Shown piece by piece: positions 16,530 through 25,905 of a stretch of DNA of 43,124 bases. Each line of letters starts with the position of its first letter. Position 1 is the stretch's first letter. Below the pieces are notes generated by a model. That model made no database searches, was not told the origin of the DNA, and saw only the letters and a list, made by a program, of their open reading frames with translations. Source of the DNA: Lentimicrobium sp. L6 (GTDB taxonomy: Bacteria > Bacteroidota > Bacteroidia > Bacteroidales > UBA12170); NCBI RefSeq assembly GCF_013166655.1, contig NZ_JABKCA010000052.1:1-43124 (forward strand), in the 5' to 3' direction. The translations under genes were made by a program, and so were the position numbers.

Positions 16530-17474
16530 TTAAAATGGTTTTTTATCAAATTCCTCATCAAGAATGATGGCAAGATAGTTAATATATCTAGATTCTGCAA
16601 TCTCTCCATTTTCTACCGCTTCCTTAACAGCACATTGGGGTTCCCGCACATGCAGGCAATTATTATACTTGCAATCGTGCATAAAAAATTCCATTTCAGG
16701 AAAGTAACCTGCCACATCTTGCTTCTCCAAATTCACTACTCCAAATTCTTTAATCCCAGGAGTATCTATGATGTATCCATTAAATTCTAGGGGATGCATT
16801 TCAGCAAAAGTAGTGGTATGGCGACCTTTTTGATGAACGGAGGAAATTTCAGATGTTTTTAGTTCTATTCCGGGCTGAATGGCATTCACTAAAGCTGACT
16901 TTCCCACTCCGCTATGCCCACCAAACATAGAAGTACGACCTTTCATCATCGCTTTAAGCTCATCTATTCCATCTCCTCTGGTAGCGCTGGTCACCAAACA
17001 TTGATAACCTATGGTTTGATATAATTCCAAGAACTCATTCTGAATTTCATTCTCTTTCTCTTTATTGAGATCCACTTTATTAAATACCAAGACCACTGGA
17101 ATATGATAGAGGGCAGCAGTTAAGAGAAAGCGATCTATAAATCCAGAACTGGTTCGAGGCTGACTAATGGTAACCACCAGAAAAGCATAATCAATATTGG
17201 TGGCAATGATATGAGTTTGCTTACTAAGCTTGGTTGACTTTCGAATGATATAGTTTCTTCGTGGCAAAATAGAATCAATCACCCCATTTTCTTCTCCATC
17301 TTTGATAAAGGTAACCCGATCGCCCACTGCAATAGGATTGGTACTTTTGATACCTGCAATCTTAAACTTTCCTTTAAATCTACAAGAAAGCACCAGCCCC
17401 TCATCTGTTCTCACCTCGTACCAACTACCAGTAGACCTTACAACTACGCCGCTATTTTGTTTTTCTTTTGTCAT
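16530..17474 (-). CDS. rsgA: Ribosome small subunit-dependent GTPase A
   Basis: Circularly permuted GTPase that checks late 30S subunit assembly. An OB fold (about 8-75) precedes the GTPase domain with motifs in permuted order: NKVD (132-135, G4), GGHSGVGKS (185-193, G1), the switch stretch with GRHTTT (217-222), DTPG (237-240, G3). The C-terminal zinc knuckle has Cys268, Cys273, His275 and Cys281. The 314-residue length is typical. It leads an operon with the CBS protein and the Omp85 protein and is divergent from the membrane protein at 17607. Confidence 0.96.
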   Translation of the reverse strand: MTKEKQNSGVVVRSTGSWYEVRTDEGLVLSCRFKGKFKIAGIKSTNPIAVGDRVTFIKDGEENGVIDSILPRRNYIIRKSTKLSKQTHIIATNIDYAFLVVTISQPRTSSGFIDRFLLTAALYHIPVVLVFNKVDLNKEKENEIQNEFLELYQTIGYQCLVTSATRGDGIDELKAMMKGRTSMFGGHSGVGKSALVNAIQPGIELKTSEISSVHQKGRHTTTFAEMHPLEFNGYIIDTPGIKEFGVVNLEKQDVAGYFPEMEFFMHDCKYNNCLHVREPQCAVKEAVENGEIAESRYINYLAIILDEEFDKKPF

Positions 17475-17606
17475 TTAAAAATTTGATTATTTCTCAATTC
17501 AAGACTCTTATAAAACTAAGAATCAACTCAGAAATTTTCGATAAAGATAATACTTTGAATAATTTGCTGTAAATTTACAAAACATAAGTATTACAAATCG
17601 AATTCT

Positions 17607-18263
17607 ATGCTACAAATTGTACTTTCTCTTATACTTGGTCCTTTAATGGCCGCCATATTATTTGGCTATATGAAATATCGATTCCCGAGAGGATATTTTG
17701 GACTTTTGCTTCGCTCTTATTTTTGGGGGATATTTAGCACCATTGTTTTCGCGACCATTTTTTACATCACCTATCAACAGGGCTATCTGGTTTTAAAAAA
17801 TCTTAGACGAATTATTTTCTTTAGCTTTTTCATTATCGCCTTTGGTCAAGAAATCGGGAAATTCATTGTTTTAAGATATTTAATGCTGCCTGCTAAGGTA
17901 TTTCGAAATCCTTCGGACAGCATTATCTATTCTCTTATGATTTCATTTGGAGCTGTGACGGCAACTAATATTGGTATCCTTTTATTTTTCCCAAATTATG
18001 ATTACAGCCTACTCATTTCAAATGTATTGGTAGGAATGGTTTATGCAGTACTAATGGGCTTCTTTGTGGGCATGGGTAAAATCAGGAATAACAGAATGAT
18101 AGATTCATTATCTGGATTGTTTGGGGCTATTTTATTCCACGGAATATATGAATTTATCATCCAAACCAATGATCAACTTTTAATTTGGCCTTTCTTGATA
18201 GGTTCAGGTATTATTACCTTTCTATTAATTGTTAAAAGTATTCAGATATCCGACGAACTCTAA
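17607..18263 (+). CDS. PrsW-like integral membrane protein with altered active site
   Basis: The 218 residues form about seven hydrophobic segments. The spacing of polar residues in the membrane recalls PrsW glutamic-type intramembrane proteases: GQEIGKF (Gln81, Glu82, Lys85) in the place of EExxK, NPSDSIIYSLMISFGAVTATN (Asp104, Asn121) in the place of the D-x-x-x-YG...GFA..EN stretch, and FHGIYEF with His178. The first Glu of EExxK is Gln and the EN motif is TN, so it may be non-catalytic or act by another chemistry. It is followed 62 bases later by a cyclase-like protein on the same strand. The family call is tentative; a CPBP-like or unrelated membrane protein is possible. Confidence 0.6.
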   Translation: MLQIVLSLILGPLMAAILFGYMKYRFPRGYFGLLLRSYFWGIFSTIVFATIFYITYQQGYLVLKNLRRIIFFSFFIIAFGQEIGKFIVLRYLMLPAKVFRNPSDSIIYSLMISFGAVTATNIGILLFFPNYDYSLLISNVLVGMVYAVLMGFFVGMGKIRNNRMIDSLSGLFGAILFHGIYEFIIQTNDQLLIWPFLIGSGIITFLLIVKSIQISDEL

Positions 18264-18276
18264 ACTAGAATTTATC

Positions 18277-18284
18277 TAATTTCG
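18277..18284 (+). promoter_or_regulatory. Near-consensus -7 box TAATTTCG
   Basis: One mismatch to TAnnTTTG, 41 bases before the ATG at 18326; it would allow the cyclase-like gene its own transcript. Confidence 0.3.
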
Positions 18285-18325
18285 CAGCTTGAAGTAGTTA
18301 TCAACTTAGGAACAATATATCAAGA

Positions 18326-19258
18326 ATGAAAAAGCCCATCAGAAAACTCCATTTTGACAGTGTTTTAGAGATTTTAAAAGAATACGATTTAGAGTCTACC
18401 TACGAAAAGGTGAACATTATTCCTAATCATGCAGATTTATACGAGGAAATATCTTCTTATATAGATACCGAAAGCTTTAGCAGAAGAGCTGTATTAGGTA
18501 TTGATATTTATCGATATGGAATGTTCAAACATCTTGAACAAACCTTAATCCCCGCTTTGTTTAAAATTTTCTTTGAAAAAGCCATTAGGCTCTGCCTTGA
18601 ATCCAATCAATATGTATTTCAAAATTATGACAAAAAAGCAATAGAAAAAGCTTTTATTAGTACTGGCGATGGTGGATTCTTAATTTTAGAAACACCTCTT
18701 CATGCAGTGCTATTTGCCATTAATTTTGAATTGGTGGTTCGCTCATATAATGCTTATCATTTGTTTCCAAAGTTGAGAAAAATAATTGGTAGTATAGAGT
18801 TAAGATATGCTATTACCCACGATACGCTATTCCATTTCGATGATAATTATTATGGAAGCGCTATTATCAATAATGCCAGAATCTTAAACAAAGACAACCT
18901 GAATAGATGTTTGATTGACGAAAGCACTTATACCTGGTTCCTCATTAACTGCGATGGAATTGAAAACCTTCAGGTATACACCATTCATGATATTGCTAAT
19001 GTTTATGATTTCCAAGAATACGAACTCAAATGGATAGACAAGGGAGAAAACCTAATTATTCCTCCAAAGAAATCCAGATACGATGGAATCATCAATTCGG
19101 ATATTTCTAAGATTGGCCAAATTCAGTCCAAAGAAATGTATTTAAATATCTACAACCTTCACATCCAGGTTAGCATGTACATTCGTTCAGATGCCTCTCA
19201 AGATAAAGAAAGACTAATTACTATTAGTTTGGGTAATCTGAATACCTCAGGAATATAA
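18326..19258 (+). CDS. Divergent class III nucleotidyl-cyclase-like protein
   Basis: 310 residues with no signal or membrane segment. The central part follows the class III cyclase homology pattern: AVLGIDIYRYGMF (55-67) with Asp60 at the first metal position, ISTGDGGFLIL (111-121) with Asp115 at the second, LHAVLFAINFELV (helix), IELRYAITHD (157-166) and YYGSAIINNARIL (175-187) ending with an arginine at the place of the transition-state Arg. The lysine that selects ATP is not conserved and the asparagine before the Arg appears shifted, so activity or substrate is open. The C-terminal 90 residues are not recognised. It converges on parC with a 23-base gap. Fold call by pattern only. Confidence 0.6.
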   Translation: MKKPIRKLHFDSVLEILKEYDLESTYEKVNIIPNHADLYEEISSYIDTESFSRRAVLGIDIYRYGMFKHLEQTLIPALFKIFFEKAIRLCLESNQYVFQNYDKKAIEKAFISTGDGGFLILETPLHAVLFAINFELVVRSYNAYHLFPKLRKIIGSIELRYAITHDTLFHFDDNYYGSAIINNARILNKDNLNRCLIDESTYTWFLINCDGIENLQVYTIHDIANVYDFQEYELKWIDKGENLIIPPKKSRYDGIINSDISKIGQIQSKEMYLNIYNLHIQVSMYIRSDASQDKERLITISLGNLNTSGI

Positions 19259-19281
19259 TAGTTCCAGCGTTGAATGTATCA

Positions 19282-22200
19282 TTAAAAATCTAAAGTAATC
19301 TGATTTTCATTTGATGTGGTTCCTGGTTTGGGAGTTGGTTTTTTCGCCTTTTTATAGTGCATAGGTTTTGGCTTATCCTTCCTCTCCTCCACTAAAACAT
19401 GGTTCTCGTCCACCTCTATTTCTAATTCAATCTTCAGTTCAGTAGCTTCTTGTTTAGACTCCTCCTTTATGGTTTTCTTCATGGGAGGAGGATTCTGAAG
19501 TCTAGGTCGTTTTGCTCGTTTTTCAAGTGGCTTCTCTGCCGGCTTTTCCACAGGCTTCTCTTCTATTTTTTCGACTACATTTGGCTTAGCCTCAACAGCT
19601 GATTTTTCTATTGCCTTAGGTTTTTCCTCAATACTTGGCCGCTCTCTTAGTTTGGCCTTTGGGGTTTCTTCCTCCTCTACCTTTTCTTTTTGAACTTCTT
19701 CCTTAAGAACAGGAGCTTTTTCTTCAATTACAGGAATAGGTTTTCCTGAGTCCTCCTCAATGGTATCTCCTTTCGTATTTGATTCTACTGCTGTTTCCTC
19801 TACATTGTCATCTTCTGTATCATCATCTAGAGAAGGGTATTCATAAGCTAAGGGAGCAGCCCATTTTAAAGATTTTACTTTATCATTGGTCAAGCGTTTT
19901 CCCTTAGCTTTAAGGCTTTTTATGCCAATGAAATCATCCACATGAATTACTTCAACATTGGAATCTTTTCCTTTTCCGGTAGTCAACTCAAGTTGAGCTA
20001 AATAATCGAGGCTATACTCTAACATACGACCATTTTCATCACCAACAAAACAGACTTTCCTATCGGTTTCATCGAGATAAAAACGCTTCACATAGGGCAA
20101 TTTAGTGGAAGGCTCCACATAAACCACAGTCATTACTTTTCTAGGATCATATTTTTCAATGTGAATCATTTGATCGTCAAAATGATTACTGATATCGAAA
20201 TTATAAAGCTGATAATGCCCGTTTTTAAGGATGGTTAAAATCCTATCCTCCCCTTTGAAAGCACCAAGATAAAGGCCTCTATCTTCTGTATTTAAGCGTT
20301 TCACCGTCTCGTCATACCAAATATCAATAGCGCCTAAAGTACTCACTCCGTCTTCTTTTACTATGATTTTTTTGATATACTTCTTGGTGAGAATATTTCC
20401 TTTTGAACCTCTTCCCTTAATAGATAAATCTTTGAAATCGAAGTCGAGAACAGTTTTCTTGAGCTTGGGTTCTGCTCTTAAGTATATCTTAATCACTTCG
20501 GCTTCCCCATTCGGATTGGCTGTGAAATAAATCACTTTGGAATCTTTTTTACCCGTGGTAAGATCATACATCTTATCGCGAGTAATGGAAGTTACAGGGA
20601 AGCGTTTCACATAGTAATTCCCTCCTCTACCTTCCCGATAAACCATATTATAGGTCATACGGTCATCGCTCCTATTGAACACATCCACATGAATGATATT
20701 CTTACCCACAAAGGTTTTAGAACTCACCTTGGTGACCATGAAGTTACCATCTTGCATAAAGACGATAATATCATCTATATCGGAACAAACACCTACATAT
20801 TCGTCTTTCTTTAGTGCAGTTCCTACGAAGCCATCCTCACGATTAACATATAGTTTAGTATTCGCAACAGCTACGGTTGCCGCATTAATGCTTTCGAAAT
20901 TTCTAATTTCCGTTTTACGCTCTTTTCCTTTTCCGTATTTCTTCTTAATTAATTTATAATAGTCAATCGCATAATCAATTAAATTGGCTAAATGAAATTC
21001 TACTTTAGCTAATTCCTCATTCAAAGCAAAAATCTGCTCATCAGCCTTAAAGCTATTATACTTGGATATTCTCTTGATTTTAATCTCTGTTAACCTGATG
21101 ATATCATCACGAGTCACCTCTCTAATAAAATCCTTTACAAAAGGTTTTAATCCTTCATCAATAGCAACAATAACCTCCTCAAAGGATTCACAAGTTTCAA
21201 TATCACGATAGATTCTATTCTCAATGAAAATCTTCTCTAAAGATAGGTTATGCAGCTGCTCTAGTAGCTCCCCTTTCTTGATATCCAACTCCATTTTCAG
21301 AAGCTTCACCGTTTGCTCAACTGAGAATCGAAGCATTTCCTTAACCCCAAGAAACTGAGGTTTATCGTTCATGATGGTACAAGAGTTTGGTGAAATACTC
21401 ACCTCACAATCCGTAAAAGCATATAAGGCATCTATGGTTTGATCTGGAGAAACACCAGGTGCCAAATGGAGCAATATTTCTACATCTTGAGCCGTATTGT
21501 CATCAATCTTTTTTATCTTAATCTTACCTTTATCATTGGCAGAGAGGATGCTATCGATTAGATTGGATGTGGTTTTGGAAAAAGGAATCTCAGTAATCTT
21601 AAGTAATTTGGCGGACTCCTGAACAATACGAGCTCTCACCCTTACTTTCCCTCCTCTTAAGCCATCTTTATACCTTTCTACATCTATCAAACCACCAGTC
21701 TGGAAGTCAGGAAAAAGTTCAAAACTTTTGTTTCTTAAAACAGAAATAGAAGCATCTATCAACTCAATAAAATTATGAGGCAATATCTTAGATGCCAAAC
21801 CAACGGCAATACCTTCTACCCCATGTGCCAGCAATAATGGAAACTTAACGGGTAAAGCAACAGGCTCATCATTTCTACCATCATAGGACGATTTCCAGGT
21901 AGTTGTTTTGGGGTTGAACACCACCTCCAAAGCAAATTTTGACAAACGTGCTTCAATATAACGAGAAGCAGCGGCACGGTCACCTGTAAGGATATTCCCC
22001 CAGTTCCCCTGCATGTCTATTAATAAATCTTTCTGACCAATATGAACCAAAGCGTCACCAATACTGGCATCACCATGGGGGTGATACTTCATGGTATTTC
22101 CAATGATATTGGCTACTTTATTATAGCGGCCATCATCCATTTCTCGCATAGAATGTAATATTCTACGATGAACAGGCTTTAAGCCATCGTGAATATCGGG

Positions 22201-22368
22201 AACTGCACGCTCCAGAATCACATAGGAAGCATAGTCGAGAAACCAGTTCTCATACATGCCCGAAAGGTGCAATGCCTTTTGCATTTCACCCCGTTTTTTT
22301 TCCTCCTCACGTAAATCTTCGTCTGGCTCTAGATTCTCATCTAGAGGGTCAATATGTTCGTCGTCCAT
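19282..22368 (-). CDS. parC: DNA topoisomerase IV subunit A
   Basis: Type IIA topoisomerase cleavage subunit that decatenates and relaxes DNA with ParE. The breakage-reunion domain has DGLKPVHRR (61-69), YHPHGDASIGDALV (95-108), GNWGNILTGDRAAA and the catalytic Tyr137 in SRYIEARLS. The beta-pinwheel domain carries GRGSKGNILTKKYIKK instead of the QRRGGKG GyrA box, which with the length and N-terminus points to the ParC-type subunit of Bacteroidota. After about residue 850 comes a 180-residue Glu/Lys/Pro-rich tail that should be disordered, ending in QITLDF. It lies 47 bases after the BatA-like gene; parE is not in the window. Confidence 0.9.
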   Translation of the reverse strand: MDDEHIDPLDENLEPDEDLREEEKKRGEMQKALHLSGMYENWFLDYASYVILERAVPDIHDGLKPVHRRILHSMREMDDGRYNKVANIIGNTMKYHPHGDASIGDALVHIGQKDLLIDMQGNWGNILTGDRAAASRYIEARLSKFALEVVFNPKTTTWKSSYDGRNDEPVALPVKFPLLLAHGVEGIAVGLASKILPHNFIELIDASISVLRNKSFELFPDFQTGGLIDVERYKDGLRGGKVRVRARIVQESAKLLKITEIPFSKTTSNLIDSILSANDKGKIKIKKIDDNTAQDVEILLHLAPGVSPDQTIDALYAFTDCEVSISPNSCTIMNDKPQFLGVKEMLRFSVEQTVKLLKMELDIKKGELLEQLHNLSLEKIFIENRIYRDIETCESFEEVIVAIDEGLKPFVKDFIREVTRDDIIRLTEIKIKRISKYNSFKADEQIFALNEELAKVEFHLANLIDYAIDYYKLIKKKYGKGKERKTEIRNFESINAATVAVANTKLYVNREDGFVGTALKKDEYVGVCSDIDDIIVFMQDGNFMVTKVSSKTFVGKNIIHVDVFNRSDDRMTYNMVYREGRGGNYYVKRFPVTSITRDKMYDLTTGKKDSKVIYFTANPNGEAEVIKIYLRAEPKLKKTVLDFDFKDLSIKGRGSKGNILTKKYIKKIIVKEDGVSTLGAIDIWYDETVKRLNTEDRGLYLGAFKGEDRILTILKNGHYQLYNFDISNHFDDQMIHIEKYDPRKVMTVVYVEPSTKLPYVKRFYLDETDRKVCFVGDENGRMLEYSLDYLAQLELTTGKGKDSNVEVIHVDDFIGIKSLKAKGKRLTNDKVKSLKWAAPLAYEYPSLDDDTEDDNVEETAVESNTKGDTIEEDSGKPIPVIEEKAPVLKEEVQKEKVEEEETPKAKLRERPSIEEKPKAIEKSAVEAKPNVVEKIEEKPVEKPAEKPLEKRAKRPRLQNPPPMKKTIKEESKQEATELKIELEIEVDENHVLVEERKDKPKPMHYKKAKKPTPKPGTTSNENQITLDF

Positions 22369-22415
22369 TCTTATTAATTTTATGCTTGTGCTCTAATTCA
22401 TTTATTCCAAAAAAT

Positions 22416-24476
22416 CTATTTCCAAAATCGTAATATCATAGTTTCCACAAAAATAAATATAATTGCGAAAAATAGAAACCATTTCCAAAGACTAAATCCC
22501 TGATCCATCTGAATCAATTGAGCAGTGATTTGTTTGGCTGAAGATTTTATCATCTGAAAATTGGGCCAATTGTTCTGGGCTATCTTATTGGAGAGCTCTT
22601 CTGGTGACCATATTCTAAAATCCGATTCTTTTCTATTATAGTTTACAGCAATTTCTTCGGTTGTGTTTTCCTGATACTGCACTTGAAAAATCCCATCATT
22701 GGGCCATTGCACATGAAGCAAAGTATATTCTTGGTAGCTTTTATGCTTCATCTCTGGAATCCACATTTGCTCGCCCTGTTTCAAATATACAACCGCATCT
22801 TGAGCTCTATCGTCATGGTTTATCTTTACCTCAACAGGAATTCCAGAGCCCAAAACCTCGTACATGGGTTTCTGATCTTTAGATTGCATCACCATTTGAT
22901 ATACTACAGGCACAAATAAAGCATGTTGTGGCAGCTGACTATACGAAGCCTGCAATGGGAAAGCCAATTGATATACTTTTCCTTTTCCCATTTCCGATTC
23001 ACTAAGCAAAGTCTTACCACTTCTGGTTTGTAATAAGCTCAAGGTGGAGCTAGCTGACTGCAGATTAATGGGCCAATATTGATAAATCATGGGTAAATCT
23101 ATCTTCTGATTTTTATCGCTTTGCGCCCATTCCTTTTGGAATACCCTTTCGAAGAAGGATAGCTCTTTATTGATTTCATTTAAACGTACTGAAGCACTAT
23201 CCATTGATTGATAGCTGGGCAAATTGTTTATTCTTAACCAAGAATGATACTGATTTTTTTCTGAAGGAATAAATAAAACTTGAGTTCCAGATCTCACGTC
23301 GTCGGCAAGCTCTTTAGCCAAGCCACTTCCCATTTCTCCAATGCCATTTACTATGATTAAATCTTGCTGAGCGAGTAGATTATAATCAACAGAATTAGCG
23401 GTGAAATTAGTTAATTGGATGAGGGTATCCTCCTGAAAAAGCTGATTGAGATAGGCATTGGATTTTTCATTGGAAATCACTGCCACTTGAAATAAATCAC
23501 GAACCTGAAAGCCAAAGAATAATCTATCATCATAAGTAATTGGATAATCTTCTATTGCTATTCTTCCTGTAAAATGGCCTTGTTCCTCGTTGGTGAAAGA
23601 CAAATCAAAGACTCGACTTTCTCCTGCTTCTAAATCCACTGTTAAAACAGCCTTTTGCTGCGATTGAATAAATAATTTAAGCGGAATGCTATTCTGGTCC
23701 TCCTCTCCATTATTACTTAATAGAACATGTAAAACCGATACGGTTTGAGGAAGCTGAACAGGATGCTCGAACCAAACACTATCAACAGAAAGGTTATTAA
23801 CGGGATTGTTTTGAAGCGGTAATAGTCGGACGAGCAGATTGGAATCTACCACCATGTTTTTATTGAAACTAGCATTTTTCTGGAAATCGGAAAGAAGATA
23901 GAAATAGGCTTTATTGGAAAGCAATTCATCTTGATTTCGAAGCATCTGCTCTCTTTGAAAAACCTCCTCTATATCTTGTTGCATATAAACCGGCTCCACT
24001 TCCATAATATGTTGAGCCATTTCCATTTTATTAAACCAACGGTGATGACGCGCATCCATTTCATTAGTGATCAAATGGAATTTATCGCTGTTCTCATAAG
24101 ACTCTAAGATATTCAAAGCCATGTTTTGAGCTTCGTTGAGCAAACTTCCATTTTCCCCCATATGAGTCATACTAAAGGAATTGTCCAAATACAAACTCAC
24201 CATCTGATGCTCTTGCTTCTCAATAGCTGCATTTTCTTTTGGAATAAAAGGACGTGCAAAGGCCAAAACCACAAAAACAATAGCTAACAACCTCATTAAC
24301 AACACCATAAGATGTTTCAGCTGAGATTGTTTCTTGGTTTTTTTGTGGATACTTTTTAAAAGTGCCACATTACTAAAGTAAACTTTCTGATACTTTCGGA
24401 AATTAAAAAGGTGGACTAATATGGGAATAGCCACTGCAAATAATCCGTATAAAATATTTGGGTATAAAAACTCCAT
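22416..24476 (-). CDS. BatA-type membrane protein with VWA-like domain
   Basis: The N-terminus is the double-transmembrane BatA module: MEFLYPNILYGLFAVAIPIL and VHLFNFRKYQKVYFSN, then a second hydrophobic segment (58-77) ending ARPFIP. A VWA-like stretch follows with DNSFS (98-102), matching the DxSxS metal site, then a long region with an Ig-like part (PVQLPQTVSVLHVLLSNNGE) and a glutamine amidotransferase-like part (DLIIVNGIGEMG). A single C-terminal membrane helix (about 662-682) ends it. Such 650-700-residue proteins are common in Bacteroidota and related to the Bat aerotolerance proteins; their function is not established. It heads a transcript that includes parC. Confidence 0.85.
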   Translation of the reverse strand: MEFLYPNILYGLFAVAIPILVHLFNFRKYQKVYFSNVALLKSIHKKTKKQSQLKHLMVLLMRLLAIVFVVLAFARPFIPKENAAIEKQEHQMVSLYLDNSFSMTHMGENGSLLNEAQNMALNILESYENSDKFHLITNEMDARHHRWFNKMEMAQHIMEVEPVYMQQDIEEVFQREQMLRNQDELLSNKAYFYLLSDFQKNASFNKNMVVDSNLLVRLLPLQNNPVNNLSVDSVWFEHPVQLPQTVSVLHVLLSNNGEEDQNSIPLKLFIQSQQKAVLTVDLEAGESRVFDLSFTNEEQGHFTGRIAIEDYPITYDDRLFFGFQVRDLFQVAVISNEKSNAYLNQLFQEDTLIQLTNFTANSVDYNLLAQQDLIIVNGIGEMGSGLAKELADDVRSGTQVLFIPSEKNQYHSWLRINNLPSYQSMDSASVRLNEINKELSFFERVFQKEWAQSDKNQKIDLPMIYQYWPINLQSASSTLSLLQTRSGKTLLSESEMGKGKVYQLAFPLQASYSQLPQHALFVPVVYQMVMQSKDQKPMYEVLGSGIPVEVKINHDDRAQDAVVYLKQGEQMWIPEMKHKSYQEYTLLHVQWPNDGIFQVQYQENTTEEIAVNYNRKESDFRIWSPEELSNKIAQNNWPNFQMIKSSAKQITAQLIQMDQGFSLWKWFLFFAIIFIFVETMILRFWK

Positions 24477-24505
24477 GTTTAAGTATCAAAATTTATGGAA
24501 AAGCA

Positions 24506-24513
24506 CAAAAATA
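24506..24513 (-). promoter_or_regulatory. -7 box TATTTTTG of the BatA-like/parC unit
   Basis: On the minus strand TATTTTTG matches TAnnTTTG exactly, 29 bases before the ATG at 24476. Confidence 0.5.
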
Positions 24514-24639
24514 AGGCATTTCATTTAATTGAGAAATAAGGCTTTCGAAAAGATTTAAACACTTTTATCCGCGACACATTCCCATAATTATCACTGAAAA
24601 AACTAAGCTTTTTAAAACTAAGCTAACATTTATTATAGA

Positions 24640-24688
24640 AAGCTGTTTTATAGAATATTACAATAGATATAAAACCCAATAACAGCTT
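24640..24688 (-). other. Stem-loop directly after the GT87-like gene
   Basis: AAGCTGTT (24640-24647) pairs with AACAGCTT (24681-24688), with inner TTTTAT/ATAAAA pairing. It starts within two bases of the stop codon on the minus strand. There is no T-tract, so it is more a 3' stabilising stem than a classical terminator. Confidence 0.4.
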
Positions 24689-24689
24689 A

Positions 24690-25895
24690 TCATTTCTCAA
24701 TAGCCAGTAAATCTCCAGCCACATCTTCTCTTAACATTAACATATCGTATACTATTTTAAACCAAATAGCAATGCAAGGCCAAGCCTTAACGGAGTAGGG
24801 AACAATAAATTCACGACGAACAATGGGTGGAAAAGCATCTGTAAGTGCCAAAGAGGTGAGAATAATAGATGAAGCAAAAAGCGCAATATTCCATTTATTC
24901 TTAGGACTAGCCACAAACCAAATAGCAATTCCTGCCATGGCAATCACAAAAGTAGGCGATTCAGCTCTATGATTAAAAATAACCACCCATATCAATATGG
25001 AAGCTAGAGTAAGTAATCGGAATCTATAGAATTGATATTTCTTACAAAAGAGCATGGGAATTAGAAACACCACCACTCCTAAGACCTGAATAAACAAGTT
25101 ATTGATAGGAACTGAAGAAATGAGCTTTAGCACGCTTAAAAACGAGAAATTGAGATAGGTTATTTTCTCTGCTCCTAAAAGATTCATCCAGCTTTCTACC
25201 AAAAATTGATATTTCTCCAAATTGATAAATGCCAAAGGCAGAATCAACCAAACCGCAAACCAGAAGAAGGAATATAATACCACTTTCCATTTCTTGGGAT
25301 AAAGCAAAAAGATGGCAAAACCCACTAATCCAAACACCTTAATAAAGACAGAACTCACCATGAAAAAACTGGCCCAAAATTCTTTTCCTTTCTCCATTTT
25401 TCCGAAACTCAGAATCATCAAGGCCGCTAATAACGCGTTGGATTGCGCATTGAGCAAGGCAGTGATTAATTCAAGCAAGACTATCATCACCATCAGGCCT
25501 TTTGAGAAATTAGAAATCCGCGGTAAATAATAGAAGGAATAGACCAATAATAGCGCATTTAACAAACTCCAGAGCATCAACCCTATCCAATCGGGAAAAT
25601 GGCTAAAAACCCCAAAAAAAACCGCAAAACTTGGAGAGTATTTAAAAAAATCAAAGTGTTCTGTAGGATGAATGACATAGAGATTTTTACCCTGGAAAAG
25701 ATGATGATGAGAGTATTTAAATATCTCATAATTATTATAGTGAGAATATAGATTTTCATCTACACCAAAAGTCTTTTCACCTCTAAATAATAATGTAGAC
25801 ATCACTAGTATGGTTAGCATACTAATAAAGATGAAAATCGCTTTTCTATTGGATAAAAACCTTTGTAAATAAAGACGCACCATAATATTCAACAA
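24690..25895 (-). CDS. GT87/DUF2029-like polytopic membrane glycosyltransferase
   Basis: 401 residues with about nine or ten hydrophobic segments. The stretch after the first segment, HPTEHFDFFKYSPSFAVFFG followed by LPxx-type FSHFPDWIGLMLWSLLNALL, is the typical 'F.Y.P....' periplasmic motif of DUF2029/GT87 polyprenyl-phosphate-mannose-dependent transferases, and EKGKEFWASFFMVSSVFIKV fits the next conserved helix. The sugar and acceptor are unknown. The frame allows ATG at 25895 or, four codons later, 25883; both lie within an 11-base inverted repeat. No other glycosylation gene is adjacent. Confidence 0.75.
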   Translation of the reverse strand: MLNIMVRLYLQRFLSNRKAIFIFISMLTILVMSTLLFRGEKTFGVDENLYSHYNNYEIFKYSHHHLFQGKNLYVIHPTEHFDFFKYSPSFAVFFGVFSHFPDWIGLMLWSLLNALLLVYSFYYLPRISNFSKGLMVMIVLLELITALLNAQSNALLAALMILSFGKMEKGKEFWASFFMVSSVFIKVFGLVGFAIFLLYPKKWKVVLYSFFWFAVWLILPLAFINLEKYQFLVESWMNLLGAEKITYLNFSFLSVLKLISSVPINNLFIQVLGVVVFLIPMLFCKKYQFYRFRLLTLASILIWVVIFNHRAESPTFVIAMAGIAIWFVASPKNKWNIALFASSIILTSLALTDAFPPIVRREFIVPYSVKAWPCIAIWFKIVYDMLMLREDVAGDLLAIEK

Positions 25896-25905
25896 TTATG
25901 GTGCG
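25876..25905. promoter_or_regulatory. Perfect 11-base inverted repeat over the GT87-like start
   Basis: CGCACCATAAT (25876-25886) and ATTATGGTGCG (25895-25905) are exact complements with an 8-base spacer. On the minus strand a near -7 box, TAATTTCG, directly abuts it (25911-25904). The dyad thus covers the transcription start and both candidate start codons, as an operator or a start-hiding mRNA hairpin would. Confidence 0.55.
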
